DNA from: JADLHS01 sp020848635
GTDB lineage: Bacteria; Verrucomicrobiota; Verrucomicrobiia; Limisphaerales; JADLHS01
Reading direction: 5' to 3'
Assembly: GCA_037044975.1 (NCBI GenBank)
Contig: JBAOIL010000039.1
Location: 620,001-684,000, forward strand
Length of the DNA: 64,000 bases
How positions within the stretch are numbered: position 1 is the first letter of the stretch; every line of letters begins with the position of its first letter. Below, one piece after another: positions 18,703 to 28,969 of the stretch. Below the pieces are notes generated by a model. It had not been told where the DNA came from. It made no database searches and was given only the letters and a program-made list of their open reading frames with translations. Position numbers and translations under genes: made by a program.

Positions 18703-20151
18703 TCATTCCCCTGCGGCCATTTGAAAACAGTGGATCGTTCCCCGATCAGTGCTCACGAAGAGGCGGCCGTTCGCGACGACCAGTCCGTGCGCGCGGCCGG
18801 TGACGGCGGCGGACCAAAGCACTTTGCCGGTGGCCGTCGCGAAAGCCGTCACCCGATCGTCTCCTCCGGCAAATAGTGTCGCGCCGGCGAGGATCAGGTC
18901 GTGCGGGCAGTCAGCCACTGTGCGCCATAGGTAGCACGCTGCCAATTGTGGTGGTACCGTCGCCAGTTCCGCTTCGATTGGCTTCAGGTCATCCTTCAGC
19001 TTTTCGCCCGCGGATTCCTTCGCCTTGTCCCCGAGCTTCTTCAGCGCTTCCTTGATACGCTTGTGTTGCGCCTGAAGCTGGGCCTGGTGTTTGGCGATTT
19101 CCAGATAACGAGCGCGGGCAAAACCGGAAAGTTCGGTACCGGTATTCAGGTAGGCGGTCGCCTCCGTGACCACGATGCGCTTGGCTTTGGGAAACGTGAC
19201 GAAGTAATCCCGGCTGTTGGCATCGAATCCCCGGACTTCGCCATCGGAGCCGTGGTTCTGACCGCTGCCGTGCAGGAACTCGTCGGTCCGGCTCACGACC
19301 GCAAAAACGCCTCCTTGACCGGAGCCGCCGAAACCGCCGATGGCCCGCCCCGTAGCGCGCTCAAACATTTCCGGTTGTTGCCGGCCTTGGGGCAGATAGA
19401 GGCGGGTTTGCGTCGCGAGCATCGCCCCTTGCATGGTAAAGTGTTCGAGCTTTTCCAGGTATCGTCCCGGACCGGTTTCCGCCCCGGTCGTGGCGTCAAC
19501 GGCACACAAGTAGGAAGGTTCCCACGGCACCAGGGACGCGCCGAAGTAGGCAATGTCGTCCTGGATCAACACGCCCGTCCGGCACGGCCAGTGGGAAATC
19601 AGCTTGCCGTCGTTCAGCAGCAGGTTTTCCTCGCCGGAGGGCTTTCGCTTCCACACCAGGTCGCCTAGAGCGGCGTCGAGGCAGTAGGCATTCCCGTCAT
19701 CGGAACCAAAATAGACTTTGCGTTGATGCCAGGAAGGTGGCAGTCGCACGGGCCCATCCGTGTGGAACACCCATTTCTCCGCCCCCGTCTTTGCATCAAG
19801 ACAATGGACGGCGTCATCCACTGACGAGCCGAAGTAAACAGAATCCCCGACCGCGATGACGAAGAGTGCGGGATCGAAGTTCCGCATGGACTCGAGGCGA
19901 CGGAGGTTGGCGTAGGAATCCCATTTCGCCGGACCAGGCCAGGCCATTTGCAGCGGCGTCGGCGAGGCGTAGGTCCAAGCCGGCAACAAAGGGACGCGGA
20001 CGGACTCCGCCGTTACGCCGCTGCGCCGATTGTCGCCGCGATACGTCGGCCAATCCGCGGCGGGCGCGCGTAACTCCGCGACGCTCGTCAAGGACAGGAG
20101 CGTGAGGACGAGCGGAAGCGAACGGTTTGAATCTCGAAGCGGCAAGTTCAT
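18703..20151 (-). CDS. Secreted PQQ-type beta-propeller protein with a coiled-coil insertion
   Basis: About 482 residues from ATG 20151 (MNLPLRDSNRSL), with a signal peptide LPLVLTLLSLTSVAELRAPA. The mature start WPTYRGDNRRSGVTAE is the classic opening of the Planctomycete/Verrucomicrobia PQQ-like propeller family. Repeated blades include VYFGSSVDDAVHCLDAKTG, VYFGSDDGNAYCLDAALGD and LFVSTDRGTIHCF. Between the late blades, about residues 365-425, lies a Lys/Glu/Gln-rich helical insertion (QLQAQHKRIKEALKKLGDKA) likely to form a coiled coil. No residues specific to PQQ dehydrogenase catalysis were identified, so it may be a BamB-like scaffold or binding propeller. Its start is 13 bases after the stop of the larger fusion gene, so the two are probably co-transcribed. 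Confidence 0.8.
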   Translation of the reverse strand: MNLPLRDSNRSLPLVLTLLSLTSVAELRAPAADWPTYRGDNRRSGVTAESVRVPLLPAWTYASPTPLQMAWPGPAKWDSYANLRRLESMRNFDPALFVIAVGDSVYFGSSVDDAVHCLDAKTGAEKWVFHTDGPVRLPPSWHQRKVYFGSDDGNAYCLDAALGDLVWKRKPSGEENLLLNDGKLISHWPCRTGVLIQDDIAYFGASLVPWEPSYLCAVDATTGAETGPGRYLEKLEHFTMQGAMLATQTRLYLPQGRQQPEMFERATGRAIGGFGGSGQGGVFAVVSRTDEFLHGSGQNHGSDGEVRGFDANSRDYFVTFPKAKRIVVTEATAYLNTGTELSGFARARYLEIAKHQAQLQAQHKRIKEALKKLGDKAKESAGEKLKDDLKPIEAELATVPPQLAACYLWRTVADCPHDLILAGATLFAGGDDRVTAFATATGKVLWSAAVTGRAHGLVVANGRLFVSTDRGTIHCFQMAAGE

Positions 20152-20164
20152 CAGCGGTTCCCGG

Positions 20165-23122
20165 TCAGTTCGTTTTTGGGCCAAGCTTCGGCGCAAACCC
20201 GATGGACGTCTCGAGCCAGTTACCACAACTGCAACCGCCCCCGCCTTCGGGCGACAGCACCATTCCATTGGCGGGCACGGTGCTGAGCCAGCAACTTGGA
20301 CGCAAATTGTACCAGCTCGTGACCGCCGCATCCGCCAGGGCCCACATCGCGATGCGTCCGCCTTCGCCCCGGTAAATCAGGGCGTTCGACGTGGCGGCGT
20401 AGGTCGCGCATCCGCCGTGGCGCCCGACGTCGTTCGTTAGCAGCTTGCCGGTCGCTGCCTCGTAACCACACGGCTCCAGGAAGACCGTGTTGCGGACAAC
20501 CACCGGGTGCTGCATGTGCCCGCCGTGATTGTCGTGGGGCCAGTTGTGGGTCGTCTGCCACAGGCTTTTTCCCTCGGCGGCGCTGAAGGCGTAGAGGTTG
20601 TATTTGCCCGACGCCGACGCCGCGAGGAACACCTTGTCTTCCGCGGCGAGAAGATAAAAGACAACAATCCCGTCGGCGGTGTCAACCGGCTGCTCCCAGA
20701 GTTTGGCACCGGTCTGCGCGTCGAGCGCGATGAGGTATTGGTTCTCCCACAACTTCGGAGAACCGATCCGGCTTGAGGTCAACGCTCGCACCGCGGGATT
20801 GCGGCACTCAACGAACAGAACCCGGCCCCCGGCAATCGCAATGGTTGAGTTAATCACGACCCCGCCTTGATAACGCCATTTCAACTCCCCGTTCGCACTC
20901 GCCACGGCAAATAAATCGTCGCTGCAAATTTTCTCCGTACCAGCCCCCGAGGTGCCGTCATACCAGCTTTCCTTGCCCCAGAAATCAGTGTACACCGCGC
21001 CCTGTTTGACACTGCTGCCGTAGAGCAGATCGCCGGCCCGGGCGACATAGCCCCACTCATGGGACGCACGCAAACCGCGATCGGCCAGCGGAAATGTACG
21101 GAGCAATTCGCCCGTCCCCGCCGCAATCACCCAGCAACGGTCCTTGATGGCCACATACAGTTGCTCGGAATCGGCGCACCAATTACCCGCGTCCCGCGGC
21201 ATATTCACGCGGCGCAGGGCCGGAATTTCGAGCGACCAAAGCAGCGCGCCGTTGTAGGAATCGAGGGCGGCCAGGCGATTCAGCCCTTGATGAAATAAAC
21301 GGCCGTTGACGGCGAGCGGGGCCGGCATCCGCGGATTGCGATCAATGCCAAAATCCGCGCCCGGTCGCCCCAGCCATTGCACTTCGAGACGGTCGGTACG
21401 GGCAGCCCCCTGCAACCCCTCCTGACTGTTGGCGGAATTACCAGCGTCCCCATACTGGTGCGTCCAGGAACCGGTATCCGCCGGCGGATTGCGGGTGATA
21501 CGCACCCAACCGCCCTCGTCGGCTGGCACAAAATTCCAATTCGCTTTCAATTCGCCGAGCCATTTTGTGACGCGATCCTTCACCTCGGTTGGGGTCACGG
21601 AACGCCACGGTCCCAGACAGGCCACCCCCGTCGCGGGTTGCAGCAAGGGAATTAGCTGTTGGGCGGTCGCGGGAAGTAGAACGCTGTCGGCGCCACCGTC
21701 CGCCACGATCAAGTTGGCGAACGACTGGGGGTAAGGCAGGCTTTCCAGCGAAGCCGCGTGGTGCAGCGTGATGCGCGAACCATAAACCCCCGCTTTACGG
21801 AGCAACGCTCGCGCGCGGGCAATCTGATCCGGATCGGTGTCCACGCCGACGATGATCAACTCGCTGCGGCGGGCCAGTTCGTAAGCGAGTTGCCCGTCGT
21901 TGCAGTCAAGGAGGAGACAGTAGCCCCGCGTGATGCCGGTCGTGGAAAGGATCTGATCCGCAACCAGGCCGCATTGCCGACTACGCGCGGTATTTGGATA
22001 GGGCGAAGGCGAATCCGCAACTTGCGCGACGGAGTAATTCAACCCGTTATCCAATTCGAACGCTTCGGTGACCCGGCGACCGTCTTGGGCGGAACTCGTT
22101 CGGATTCGGTACTGGTATCGCTCCCGGGTTTGGAGCCCGCGCAACGTCAGTTGATGGCGGGTCTTTGATCCAGCATCTGGGATTTGTTGGTCGAATTTCT
22201 CCCCGACACCAAACTCGATGCTGCATTCGGACGGTTCATCGGTTTCCCAGGAGATCGTCGCCGTGTCGGGGGTGAGGAACCGCACATGCGGCGGAACGCG
22301 AAACGCGAAGGGCTTGGGAGTTGGCGTTCCCTTGGTGGAGAAATTCGACTCGATTTCCTTCGGGTCGAGCGCCCGGCCATAAATAGCGACCTCGTGGAGC
22401 TTGCCCTGCATCCGAAAAAACTCGTTATCGTCCCGGTAGGCGCCGAGAGTCAGGAAGGCTTTGGGCGGATATGCGATATCCCCGTGTTGATCCATTGAAG
22501 TGGCCTCCAGCTTTCCGTTCACGTAGAGCTTCACGGCCTGGCCGTCGTACGTGCCGACGACATGATACCACTGACCTTTCTGGAAAGCTGCGGTCGCCGT
22601 CAGGTAAGTCAGCCGCCCACTCGCTGACACGGCGAAGCGGAAATGGGATTCGTCGTAACCGAGCAGCCAGCCTTTCTCAAAATCACCGTTGTCCTGGAAA
22701 CAGCCAACAATGCCACCCCACGCCAAGCCCGCATCCAACGCCACCCAGGCTTCGACGGAAATCTGGCTGCGCGGAAAGTCCTCCAGTTGGATATCCGGAA
22801 TATCAGCGCTATTCTCAGTCCCATCAAAGTTCAGGGCCCCAAATGGGTCTTTCGTGAGGCGAACCGGTCCTTGAATCACCCCGTGCAGATCATCCGCCCG
22901 GTCAAGGAGCTTGGTCACCTCAATATGCTCGGCATCGAACGTCCACCAAGCGAGCGGCTGAGCCGCCGCCTGGCAGACCGTGGTGACGAGCATCACCCAG
23001 CCCAGCCACCGGCCCCCGGCCCAGGCAATCAGGCCTGACCGAATGCCCACAATTGGACGATTGAAGATTCGCACGCGCCAGAGGATCAAGAAGCGACCCC
23101 AAAACCGCAAGCCCAGACCCAA
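20165..23122 (-). CDS. Secreted LamG - FN3-like - methyltransferase-like - PQQ-propeller fusion protein
   Basis: A 985-residue protein. Domains in order: an export signal ending about residue 54 (LVTTVCQAAA; the true start may be a GTG at 23074 or 23050); a LamG/concanavalin fold, about 55-265 (ISVEAWVALD, WYHVVGTYDGQAVKLYVNG, KLHEVAIYGRALD); an FN3 or purple-phosphatase-N-like sandwich, about 275-365 (ATISWETDEPSECSIEFG); a class I SAM-methyltransferase-like domain, about 390-550, with a motif I-like LLLDCNDGQLAYEL and IIVGVDTDPDQI; and a PQQ-type propeller from about 555 (WTHQYGDAGNSANSQ) to the end, with a C-terminal CSCGNW. A SAM-binding domain outside the cytoplasm is unexpected. It probably forms an operon with the smaller propeller gene. 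Confidence 0.78.
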   Translation of the reverse strand: MGLGLRFWGRFLILWRVRIFNRPIVGIRSGLIAWAGGRWLGWVMLVTTVCQAAAQPLAWWTFDAEHIEVTKLLDRADDLHGVIQGPVRLTKDPFGALNFDGTENSADIPDIQLEDFPRSQISVEAWVALDAGLAWGGIVGCFQDNGDFEKGWLLGYDESHFRFAVSASGRLTYLTATAAFQKGQWYHVVGTYDGQAVKLYVNGKLEATSMDQHGDIAYPPKAFLTLGAYRDDNEFFRMQGKLHEVAIYGRALDPKEIESNFSTKGTPTPKPFAFRVPPHVRFLTPDTATISWETDEPSECSIEFGVGEKFDQQIPDAGSKTRHQLTLRGLQTRERYQYRIRTSSAQDGRRVTEAFELDNGLNYSVAQVADSPSPYPNTARSRQCGLVADQILSTTGITRGYCLLLDCNDGQLAYELARRSELIIVGVDTDPDQIARARALLRKAGVYGSRITLHHAASLESLPYPQSFANLIVADGGADSVLLPATAQQLIPLLQPATGVACLGPWRSVTPTEVKDRVTKWLGELKANWNFVPADEGGWVRITRNPPADTGSWTHQYGDAGNSANSQEGLQGAARTDRLEVQWLGRPGADFGIDRNPRMPAPLAVNGRLFHQGLNRLAALDSYNGALLWSLEIPALRRVNMPRDAGNWCADSEQLYVAIKDRCWVIAAGTGELLRTFPLADRGLRASHEWGYVARAGDLLYGSSVKQGAVYTDFWGKESWYDGTSGAGTEKICSDDLFAVASANGELKWRYQGGVVINSTIAIAGGRVLFVECRNPAVRALTSSRIGSPKLWENQYLIALDAQTGAKLWEQPVDTADGIVVFYLLAAEDKVFLAASASGKYNLYAFSAAEGKSLWQTTHNWPHDNHGGHMQHPVVVRNTVFLEPCGYEAATGKLLTNDVGRHGGCATYAATSNALIYRGEGGRIAMWALADAAVTSWYNLRPSCWLSTVPANGMVLSPEGGGGCSCGNWLETSIGFAPKLGPKTN

Positions 23123-23363
23123 TCATCTGTGAATCTCACCAGATCGGGCGCGCAATCATCTCGCCCAGCAACCACATGTCCCGGACTTATTCGTCCTTGG
23201 TGGATTAGTAGGTTTGCCGGTAGTCTTTGCGGAGGACAACGTCCATTGATTTTGAGAAGCATGGCGAAGCAGCGACGGCAGCCAAAATCAGAGGTGGACG
23301 CTTGCGCCTGTAATTGTGGAAGCACGCATGTCGCCAAAGCAAGATGTTGCTCCGCCTTAAACC

Positions 23364-24470
23364 ATGACAATGAACCGCCCCACCCCGCTAAGCACCTGCC
23401 AGGCCCGCCCCGCCGCAGTTGGCTTCGCAGTGGTCGGGTTGCTCCTATTTCTGTTGGTCACAGGCTGCCGGCAGATTCCGACAGCAGCGGCCCGACCCGA
23501 GGCCCGGTTGATGGGCACGCTCTGGTGGATGTCACCCAACGACCTCAATCGCCCGATTGCGGCATGGCAGGCGGAATTTGATCAACTGGAGGCGCTAGGC
23601 ATTCGCATCCTGGTACTGAACGGACCGTTCTTCGGCGAGAATCCGCCGCCGGGGGCCGCGGATCCGACCGAAGCATTTTTCAACGAGGCCGACCGCCGCG
23701 GACTGTCAATCTACATGGACACCCTGTCCGCGCCGGATTGGTGGACGCTGTCCGATCCCGCGCCGGAAATTGCCCGCGCCCGGGCGCGCATCGAATCCCT
23801 AAACCACCGTTACGGTCAGCATCGCTCCTTCACCGGCTGGTACATTCCCTACGAGTTGTATGTGATGTGGGATGCCCCGGCGGAATTAATTACGGTCTTG
23901 TACCGCGACATCTCCGCCGCCTGCAAACGAGTGTCGCCTCCCAAGCCAGTCATGCTCTCGCCCTTCTTCATTTTGGATCAAGCCGGCGATCTTGGCAGTT
24001 TTCGCTGGGCCACCCCCGCCGAGTATCAGCAATTCTGGACCACGCTGCTCCAGCAAAGCCAGGTGGATATTGTGGCCTTGCAAGACAGCGGCGAACATCT
24101 GTCCTGTTACACGCTGGACCAGCGTCGCCCCTTCCTGGCGGCGATGAAGTCGGCCTGTGCGACCGCCAACAAGCAGTTCTGGATTAACATCGAAGTCGGT
24201 GAATTAAACGTCGCGAGTCTTTCGGATTACACCAATCGCTTCGGTTACAAAACCCATGTAAACGATCCGAAGACCGCGACCGCGTGGCAGGCTGTCGCCC
24301 CGGATAAACTGCGCTACAAACTCGAACTGGCCGGCGAATACACCGACACCTCGATCTCCTGGGGATACCAACAGTTTATCCGGCCAACGCTCGGCCCGGA
24401 GGCGGTGCAACTGCATCAGGCGTATGAGGCGATTTTGACGAACCGCAATGGCAATATCAGCACGCGCTAA
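23364..24470 (+). CDS. DUF4434-like lipoprotein (putative glycoside-hydrolase-like TIM barrel)
   Basis: A 368-residue lipoprotein: hydrophobic GFAVVGLLLFLLVTGC with lipobox LVTGC. The mature domain begins LMGTLWWMSPNDLNRPIAAW and contains IRILVLNGPFFGENP, FTGWYIPYELYVMWD, KPVMLSPFFILD, DIVALQDSGEHLSC and FWINIEVGEL. This strand-loop order, with GWYIPYE, is that of DUF4434 proteins related to TIM-barrel glycosidases; the Glu in YIPYE and the one in NIEVGE are possible catalytic residues (inference). The GH2 gene follows 36 bases after its stop on the same strand, so they probably share a transcript. Confidence 0.7.
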   Translation: MTMNRPTPLSTCQARPAAVGFAVVGLLLFLLVTGCRQIPTAAARPEARLMGTLWWMSPNDLNRPIAAWQAEFDQLEALGIRILVLNGPFFGENPPPGAADPTEAFFNEADRRGLSIYMDTLSAPDWWTLSDPAPEIARARARIESLNHRYGQHRSFTGWYIPYELYVMWDAPAELITVLYRDISAACKRVSPPKPVMLSPFFILDQAGDLGSFRWATPAEYQQFWTTLLQQSQVDIVALQDSGEHLSCYTLDQRRPFLAAMKSACATANKQFWINIEVGELNVASLSDYTNRFGYKTHVNDPKTATAWQAVAPDKLRYKLELAGEYTDTSISWGYQQFIRPTLGPEAVQLHQAYEAILTNRNGNISTR

Positions 24471-24506
24471 CGAACTGTTTTGAAGATCCGTCCACGGATT
24501 CCAACC

Positions 24507-27500
24507 ATGCAAACACGAATCATCTCCCCAATTCTTGCCGCTTTGCTTGCCGTTTGCGTTTTCCACGTTGCGTCGGCAACGGACATGCTTTCGCTGGCAG
24601 GCCAGTGGCGTTTCCAACTGGATCGTCAGGACGAGGGCATCAAGGCCCGGTGGTTTGACCAGCGGCTGCCGGACACAATCAAACTCCCCGGTTCACTGCC
24701 GGAACAGGGAATTGGGGATCCGGTGACTGTGGATACGAAGTGGACCGGCGGCATCGTGGACAAGTCCTGGTTCACCGCGCCGGAATACGAGAAGTATCGC
24801 CAGCCGGGTAACGTGAAACTGCCGTTCTGGCTTCAGCCGGAGAAATACTACGCGGGTGTCGCGTGGTATCAACATGACGTTGAGATTCCAAAGGCTTGGG
24901 AAGGCAAACGCACCGTGTTGTTCCTTGGAACGACCGCACTGGGAGACGCGCGTGTGGCTGGACGGCAGACCGATGGGCACGAACAACAGCCTCGCCACGC
25001 CGCATGAATACGACCTCGGTCAACTCGCGCCCGGCAAACACACCGTCAGCATCCGCGTGGACAACAGCATGGTGATTGACGTGGGGGAGAACTCGCATTG
25101 CGTCAGCGATCATACGCAGGGAAACTGGAACGGCGTCGTCGGCCGAATTGAGTTGCGGACAACACCGCTAGTTTGGATCGAGGAGTTGCAGGTGTATCCG
25201 AACGCCGCCACAAGATCTCTGAAGGTGAAAGGGAGGATTGGCAATTCATCCGGGATGCCAGGTGAAGGCCAACTAAGCGTTTTAGTGATTCCAAGGTTTG
25301 CCTCAGTCACCAAGGCTGCGGCCAAACAGGCGTTGCGCATTTCTTGGGGGCGGGAGACTACCGAGTTCCAGACGGAGTTGAATTTAGAGGCGGACGACTA
25401 TCTTGAGTTCTGGAGTGAGTTCAAGCCCCGTGCAATGTGGACATTTGTGGCCAATTTGGACCGCGATGATTTAAGACATGTCCTTTTCGGCCTCCGTGAC
25501 ATTTCAACCGACGGCACGCAGTTCCTGATCAACGGTCGCAAGTCCTTCTTCCGCGGCACACTCGATTGCTGCATCTTCCCCAAGACCGGCCATCCGCCGA
25601 TGGAGATTGAGGAATGGCGGCGCATCATCCGCGTCGCGAAATCCTTTGGGCTGAATTTGATTCGCTTTCATTCCTGGTGTCCGCCGGAAGCGGCATTTCA
25701 GGCGGCGGATGAACTTGGATTCTACTTTCAGGTCGAAACCTGCTGGCCCAACCAGTCCACGACGCTCGGCAACGGCAAGCCGGTGGATCAGTGGATTTAT
25801 GACGAGACGCACCGCATCCTGAAGGCGTACGGTAATCACCCGTCGTTCCTGCTCATGGCCGCCGGCAACGAACCGGGCGGCAAGAACGCGAACGCCTACC
25901 TCGCCAAATACGTGGCGCACTACCAGGCGATCGATCCACGCCGGCTCTGGACCAGCGGTGCCGGCTGGCCAGAACTCCCCGAGAACCAGTTCCACGTGTC
26001 ACCCGACCCGCGCGTGCAGGCCTGGGGCGAAGGTTTGCGTTCGCGCATCAACGCCCGGCCGCCGGAAACGCTCACGGATTATCGTGCCTACATTACCCAG
26101 CGCACGGTTCCGGTCATCAGCCACGAGATCGGTCAATGGTGCGTGTATCCGAACTTTGACGAGATCAAGAAATACACCGGCTACCTCAAGCCGAAGAATT
26201 TTGAAATCTTCCGCGACACGCTGGAGGCGCACCACATGGGCGATCTCGCGCGCCAGTTTCTGCTCGCGTCCGGCAAATTGCAGGTGCTGTGCTACAAGGA
26301 GGAGATCGAGTCGGCGTTGCGCACGCCGGGCATGGGTGGATTTGAGTTGCTCGACCTTCATGATTTCCCCGGCCAGGGCACAGCGCTCGTCGGCGTGCTC
26401 GATCCGTTTTGGGAGGAGAAAGGCTACGTGACGGCGAAGGAGTTCAGCCGGTTCTGCAACTCGACCGTGCCACTGGTGCGGTTGAAAAAACGGGTGTTCA
26501 CCACGGATGAAAGACTGGAGGCGGATATCGAGGTGGCGCATTTCGGAGCCGAACCCCTGACAAACGCAATTGTCGTTTGGCATCTGCAGAACGATGACGC
26601 CCACTTTCCCGCCCGCGATCAATTCGCTGCCCAAACCATTCCCATTGGAAAGGGGAACTCGGTTGGGATCCTCAAGATTGATTTGAAGCAGATGCCCGCA
26701 CCGGCAAGATACCGGCTGGTGGTGAATGTGGCGCAACCCTCGAAGAAGCGAGAAACGCCAGCGGGGGCCTTCGTGAACGACTGGGACCTTTGGGTCTATC
26801 CACCAACCGTGGACACAACCGTTCCTTTAGGCATCACGGTCGTCAACGAGTTAAGCGATGCGGCCGTGGCGGCGTTGAATGCGGGCGGCAAAGTCCTATT
26901 GCGCATTCCTCCCGAGCGCGTCGCGCCGGACAAGAAGCTGGGCAGGGTCGCGCTCGGCTTCTCCAGCATTTTTTGGAACACCGCCTGGACGCAGCAACAA
27001 CCGCCACACACGCTGGGGATTCTTTGCGACCCCAAGCACCCGCTCTTCGCCGACTTTCCGACCGACAGCCACAGCAACTGGCAATGGTGGCATCTCATCT
27101 CCCGCGCTGGCGCGATGATCCTCGACGATTTCCCGCCCACGCTGCGGCCCACGGTGCAGGTGATTGACGACTGGGTCACCGCGCGCAAACTGGGCCTGGT
27201 GGTGGAAGGAAAACTTGGCGGCGGTAAACTACTGGTTTGCAGCGTGGACCTGGAGGGCGATCTGGCCGGCGACCCGGTGCGCCGCCAATTTCGCCATAGC
27301 CTGCTGCGCTACATGGCCGGCAACCGTTTCGCGCCGAAGCACACCGTCACGGCGGAACAGGTTCGCGGATTGATCGCCGCGCCCACGACCCTGCGAACGC
27401 GTTGGCGTCCGTTCATTCAGCGCCAGTAGCGAGGAGCCGGGTTTCGAGGCGGGCCGAGCCGTGGATGGCGACGCCCAAACCTTTTGGCACACCGCCTTCA

Positions 27501-27824
27501 CCGGCAAGCAATCCGCCCTGCCCCAAGAACTCGTCCTGCGTTTCGATCATCCCATCAACCTCGCGGGTTTCAGCGTCCTACCGCGCCAGGACGGAAATCG
27601 CAACGGCTGGATCAAAGATTATGCGTTCTACGTCAGCATGAATGACCGCGACTGGGGCGAGCCGGTCATCCGAGGCTCGTTGGCTGCGGACATCAACCTG
27701 AAGACGGTGAAGCTTGACCGACCAGTGACTGCCCGGTACAGTCCGCCTGGTGGCGTTGTCCGCGTATGATCAACAAACTTTCACTTCGTTGGCGGAGTTC
27801 GATGTCATTGAAGCAGGAAAGTGA
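24507..27824 (+). CDS. GH2 glycosidase with C-terminal F5/8C (discoidin) domain, several apparent indels
   Basis: From ATG 24507 (signal ILAALLAVCVFHVASA) the text gives a GH2 sugar-binding domain (LAGQWRFQLDRQDEGIKARW, VAWYQHDVEIP). One extra G near 24927 shifts frame; removing it restores VLFLERPHWETRVWLDGRPMG. The TIM barrel carries LMAAGNEPGG with the acid/base Glu (about residue 454) and VISHEIGQW with the probable nucleophile (about 540). The main frame stops at 27429, but a second domain follows in shifted frames: SSEEPGFEAGRAVDGDAQTFW, LPQELVLRFDHP, GWIKDYAFYVSMNDRDW and, after one more extra base near 27739, VRLVALSAYDQQTFTSLAEF ending at TGA 27822-27824. That is an F5/8 type C carbohydrate-binding domain. 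The enzyme probably removes beta-linked galactose, glucuronate or mannose outside the cell; the exact sugar cannot be read from sequence. Confidence 0.83.
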
Positions 27825-28154
27825 CTAACGGCCGGTCGCCTGCTGGAGAGATGGAGTCTCGCGATTTTGCTGGGACGAGATCAGGTCCGGGACATTTGAA
27901 CACCAGGGATTGTTGAGTTGACCGTGAAGCCATGCCATCCGCTGGCGTCCACCCCACGCTTCGGCCTTTCAGATCGCGAGCCGCAGCCATTGATCACTTC
28001 AGTCCACAGCTGCCTGAGCCGGCACCGATGCTCTAATCGCACCCGTTCAAAAATGTCTTGTCGAACTGGCAAAAGCGGCGCAATGATTGCAGCCAACAAC
28101 AAAACCACCACCGACTTGCGGCAGCGGTCGCCAAAACGGTGAAGGTGTCAAACC
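27825..28154. other. Intergenic region with no supported gene
   Basis: The 330 bases between the GH2-F5/8C gene and the pseudopilin gene hold short open frames on both strands without recognisable motifs. It presumably holds the promoter for the pseudopilin pair. No hairpin with a T run was seen. Confidence 0.45.
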
Positions 28155-28928
28155 ATGAAACGACTCTCCTCCTCCAACCCGGCTGCCTTTCGGGGCGGAT
28201 TCACCTTGATCGAACTGCTGGTCGTCATTGCGATCATCGCCATCCTTGCGAGCATGCTGCTCCCGGCGCTGAGCAAGGCAAAGGAACGAGCGCGATCCGC
28301 CAATTGTCTGAACAACCTGCATCAGATCAGCCTCGCTACCGTGCTTTACGGGAGTGACAACTCCGATGTCATGGTCCTGTATTACCGCAATGGACAGACC
28401 CCGCCGGGCGCCTGGTGGCCGAGCACCGACGGGATGTTGTGGCCGGATGCGCTGCGGCCATATTTTCAAACCACCAATGTCATCGCGTGCCCGTCCGTCC
28501 AAAGCGGTTTTGGCATCGGCATGAATCATCCGGACATCGGCGGCTGGCGGGAAAACCCCGAGAAGCTCACGCGGATAAAGCATCCGAGCGATACGGTGCC
28601 GTACACGGATTCCGGATTGATCGCGAACGCCACCGAGCGCAATCCGGATTTGTGGGTGGAAAAGAAGAACGCGCAGACCCTTTATTACCGCACGCCCCGC
28701 AATGACGGTTATTATACCGACGACCCCCAACGCCCGGTGAACCGGCACAACCAACGATGCAACGCCGGCTTCGCCGATGGCCATGCCGCGGCGTTGCGGG
28801 TGAGCCTGATCGGATTGCAGTACTTTCCCGGCGTGGACCCGGCTGGCCGGCCGGCGTACGGCAATCCCAAGTGGGGTTCCAGCGGTAACAACCGCTACGA
28901 TCCCCGGTGGATGTGGGATCTGGAGTGA
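28155..28928 (+). CDS. Pseudopilin-like protein with N-terminal methylation motif and C-terminal ADGH motif
   Basis: A 257-residue protein with a type IV prepilin leader: a basic stretch, then GGFTLIELLVVIAIIAILASMLLPALSKAKERA. The prepilin peptidase site is G/FTLIE, with Glu at mature position 5. The C-terminal part has RHNQRCNAGFADGHAAAL, the ADGH segment (H-X9-DG family) shared by a large expanded family in Planctomycetes and Verrucomicrobia. These proteins are thought to be surface or periplasmic pseudopilins, one paralogue often lying near a secreted polysaccharide-degrading enzyme. Lone position next to a GH2 gene fits that pattern. A small membrane-anchored protein gene follows 41 bases later. 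Confidence 0.88.
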   Translation: MKRLSSSNPAAFRGGFTLIELLVVIAIIAILASMLLPALSKAKERARSANCLNNLHQISLATVLYGSDNSDVMVLYYRNGQTPPGAWWPSTDGMLWPDALRPYFQTTNVIACPSVQSGFGIGMNHPDIGGWRENPEKLTRIKHPSDTVPYTDSGLIANATERNPDLWVEKKNAQTLYYRTPRNDGYYTDDPQRPVNRHNQRCNAGFADGHAAALRVSLIGLQYFPGVDPAGRPAYGNPKWGSSGNNRYDPRWMWDLE

Positions 28929-28969
28929 GCCAGCGACGCCCGGGCAAGTAGGCAAAGGAACGATTCCAA

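Noticed and set aside
28047..28955. A 302-residue minus-strand open frame opposite the pseudopilin gene
   Set aside because: The plus strand has a clear prepilin leader and ADGH motif; the minus-strand text has no motif.
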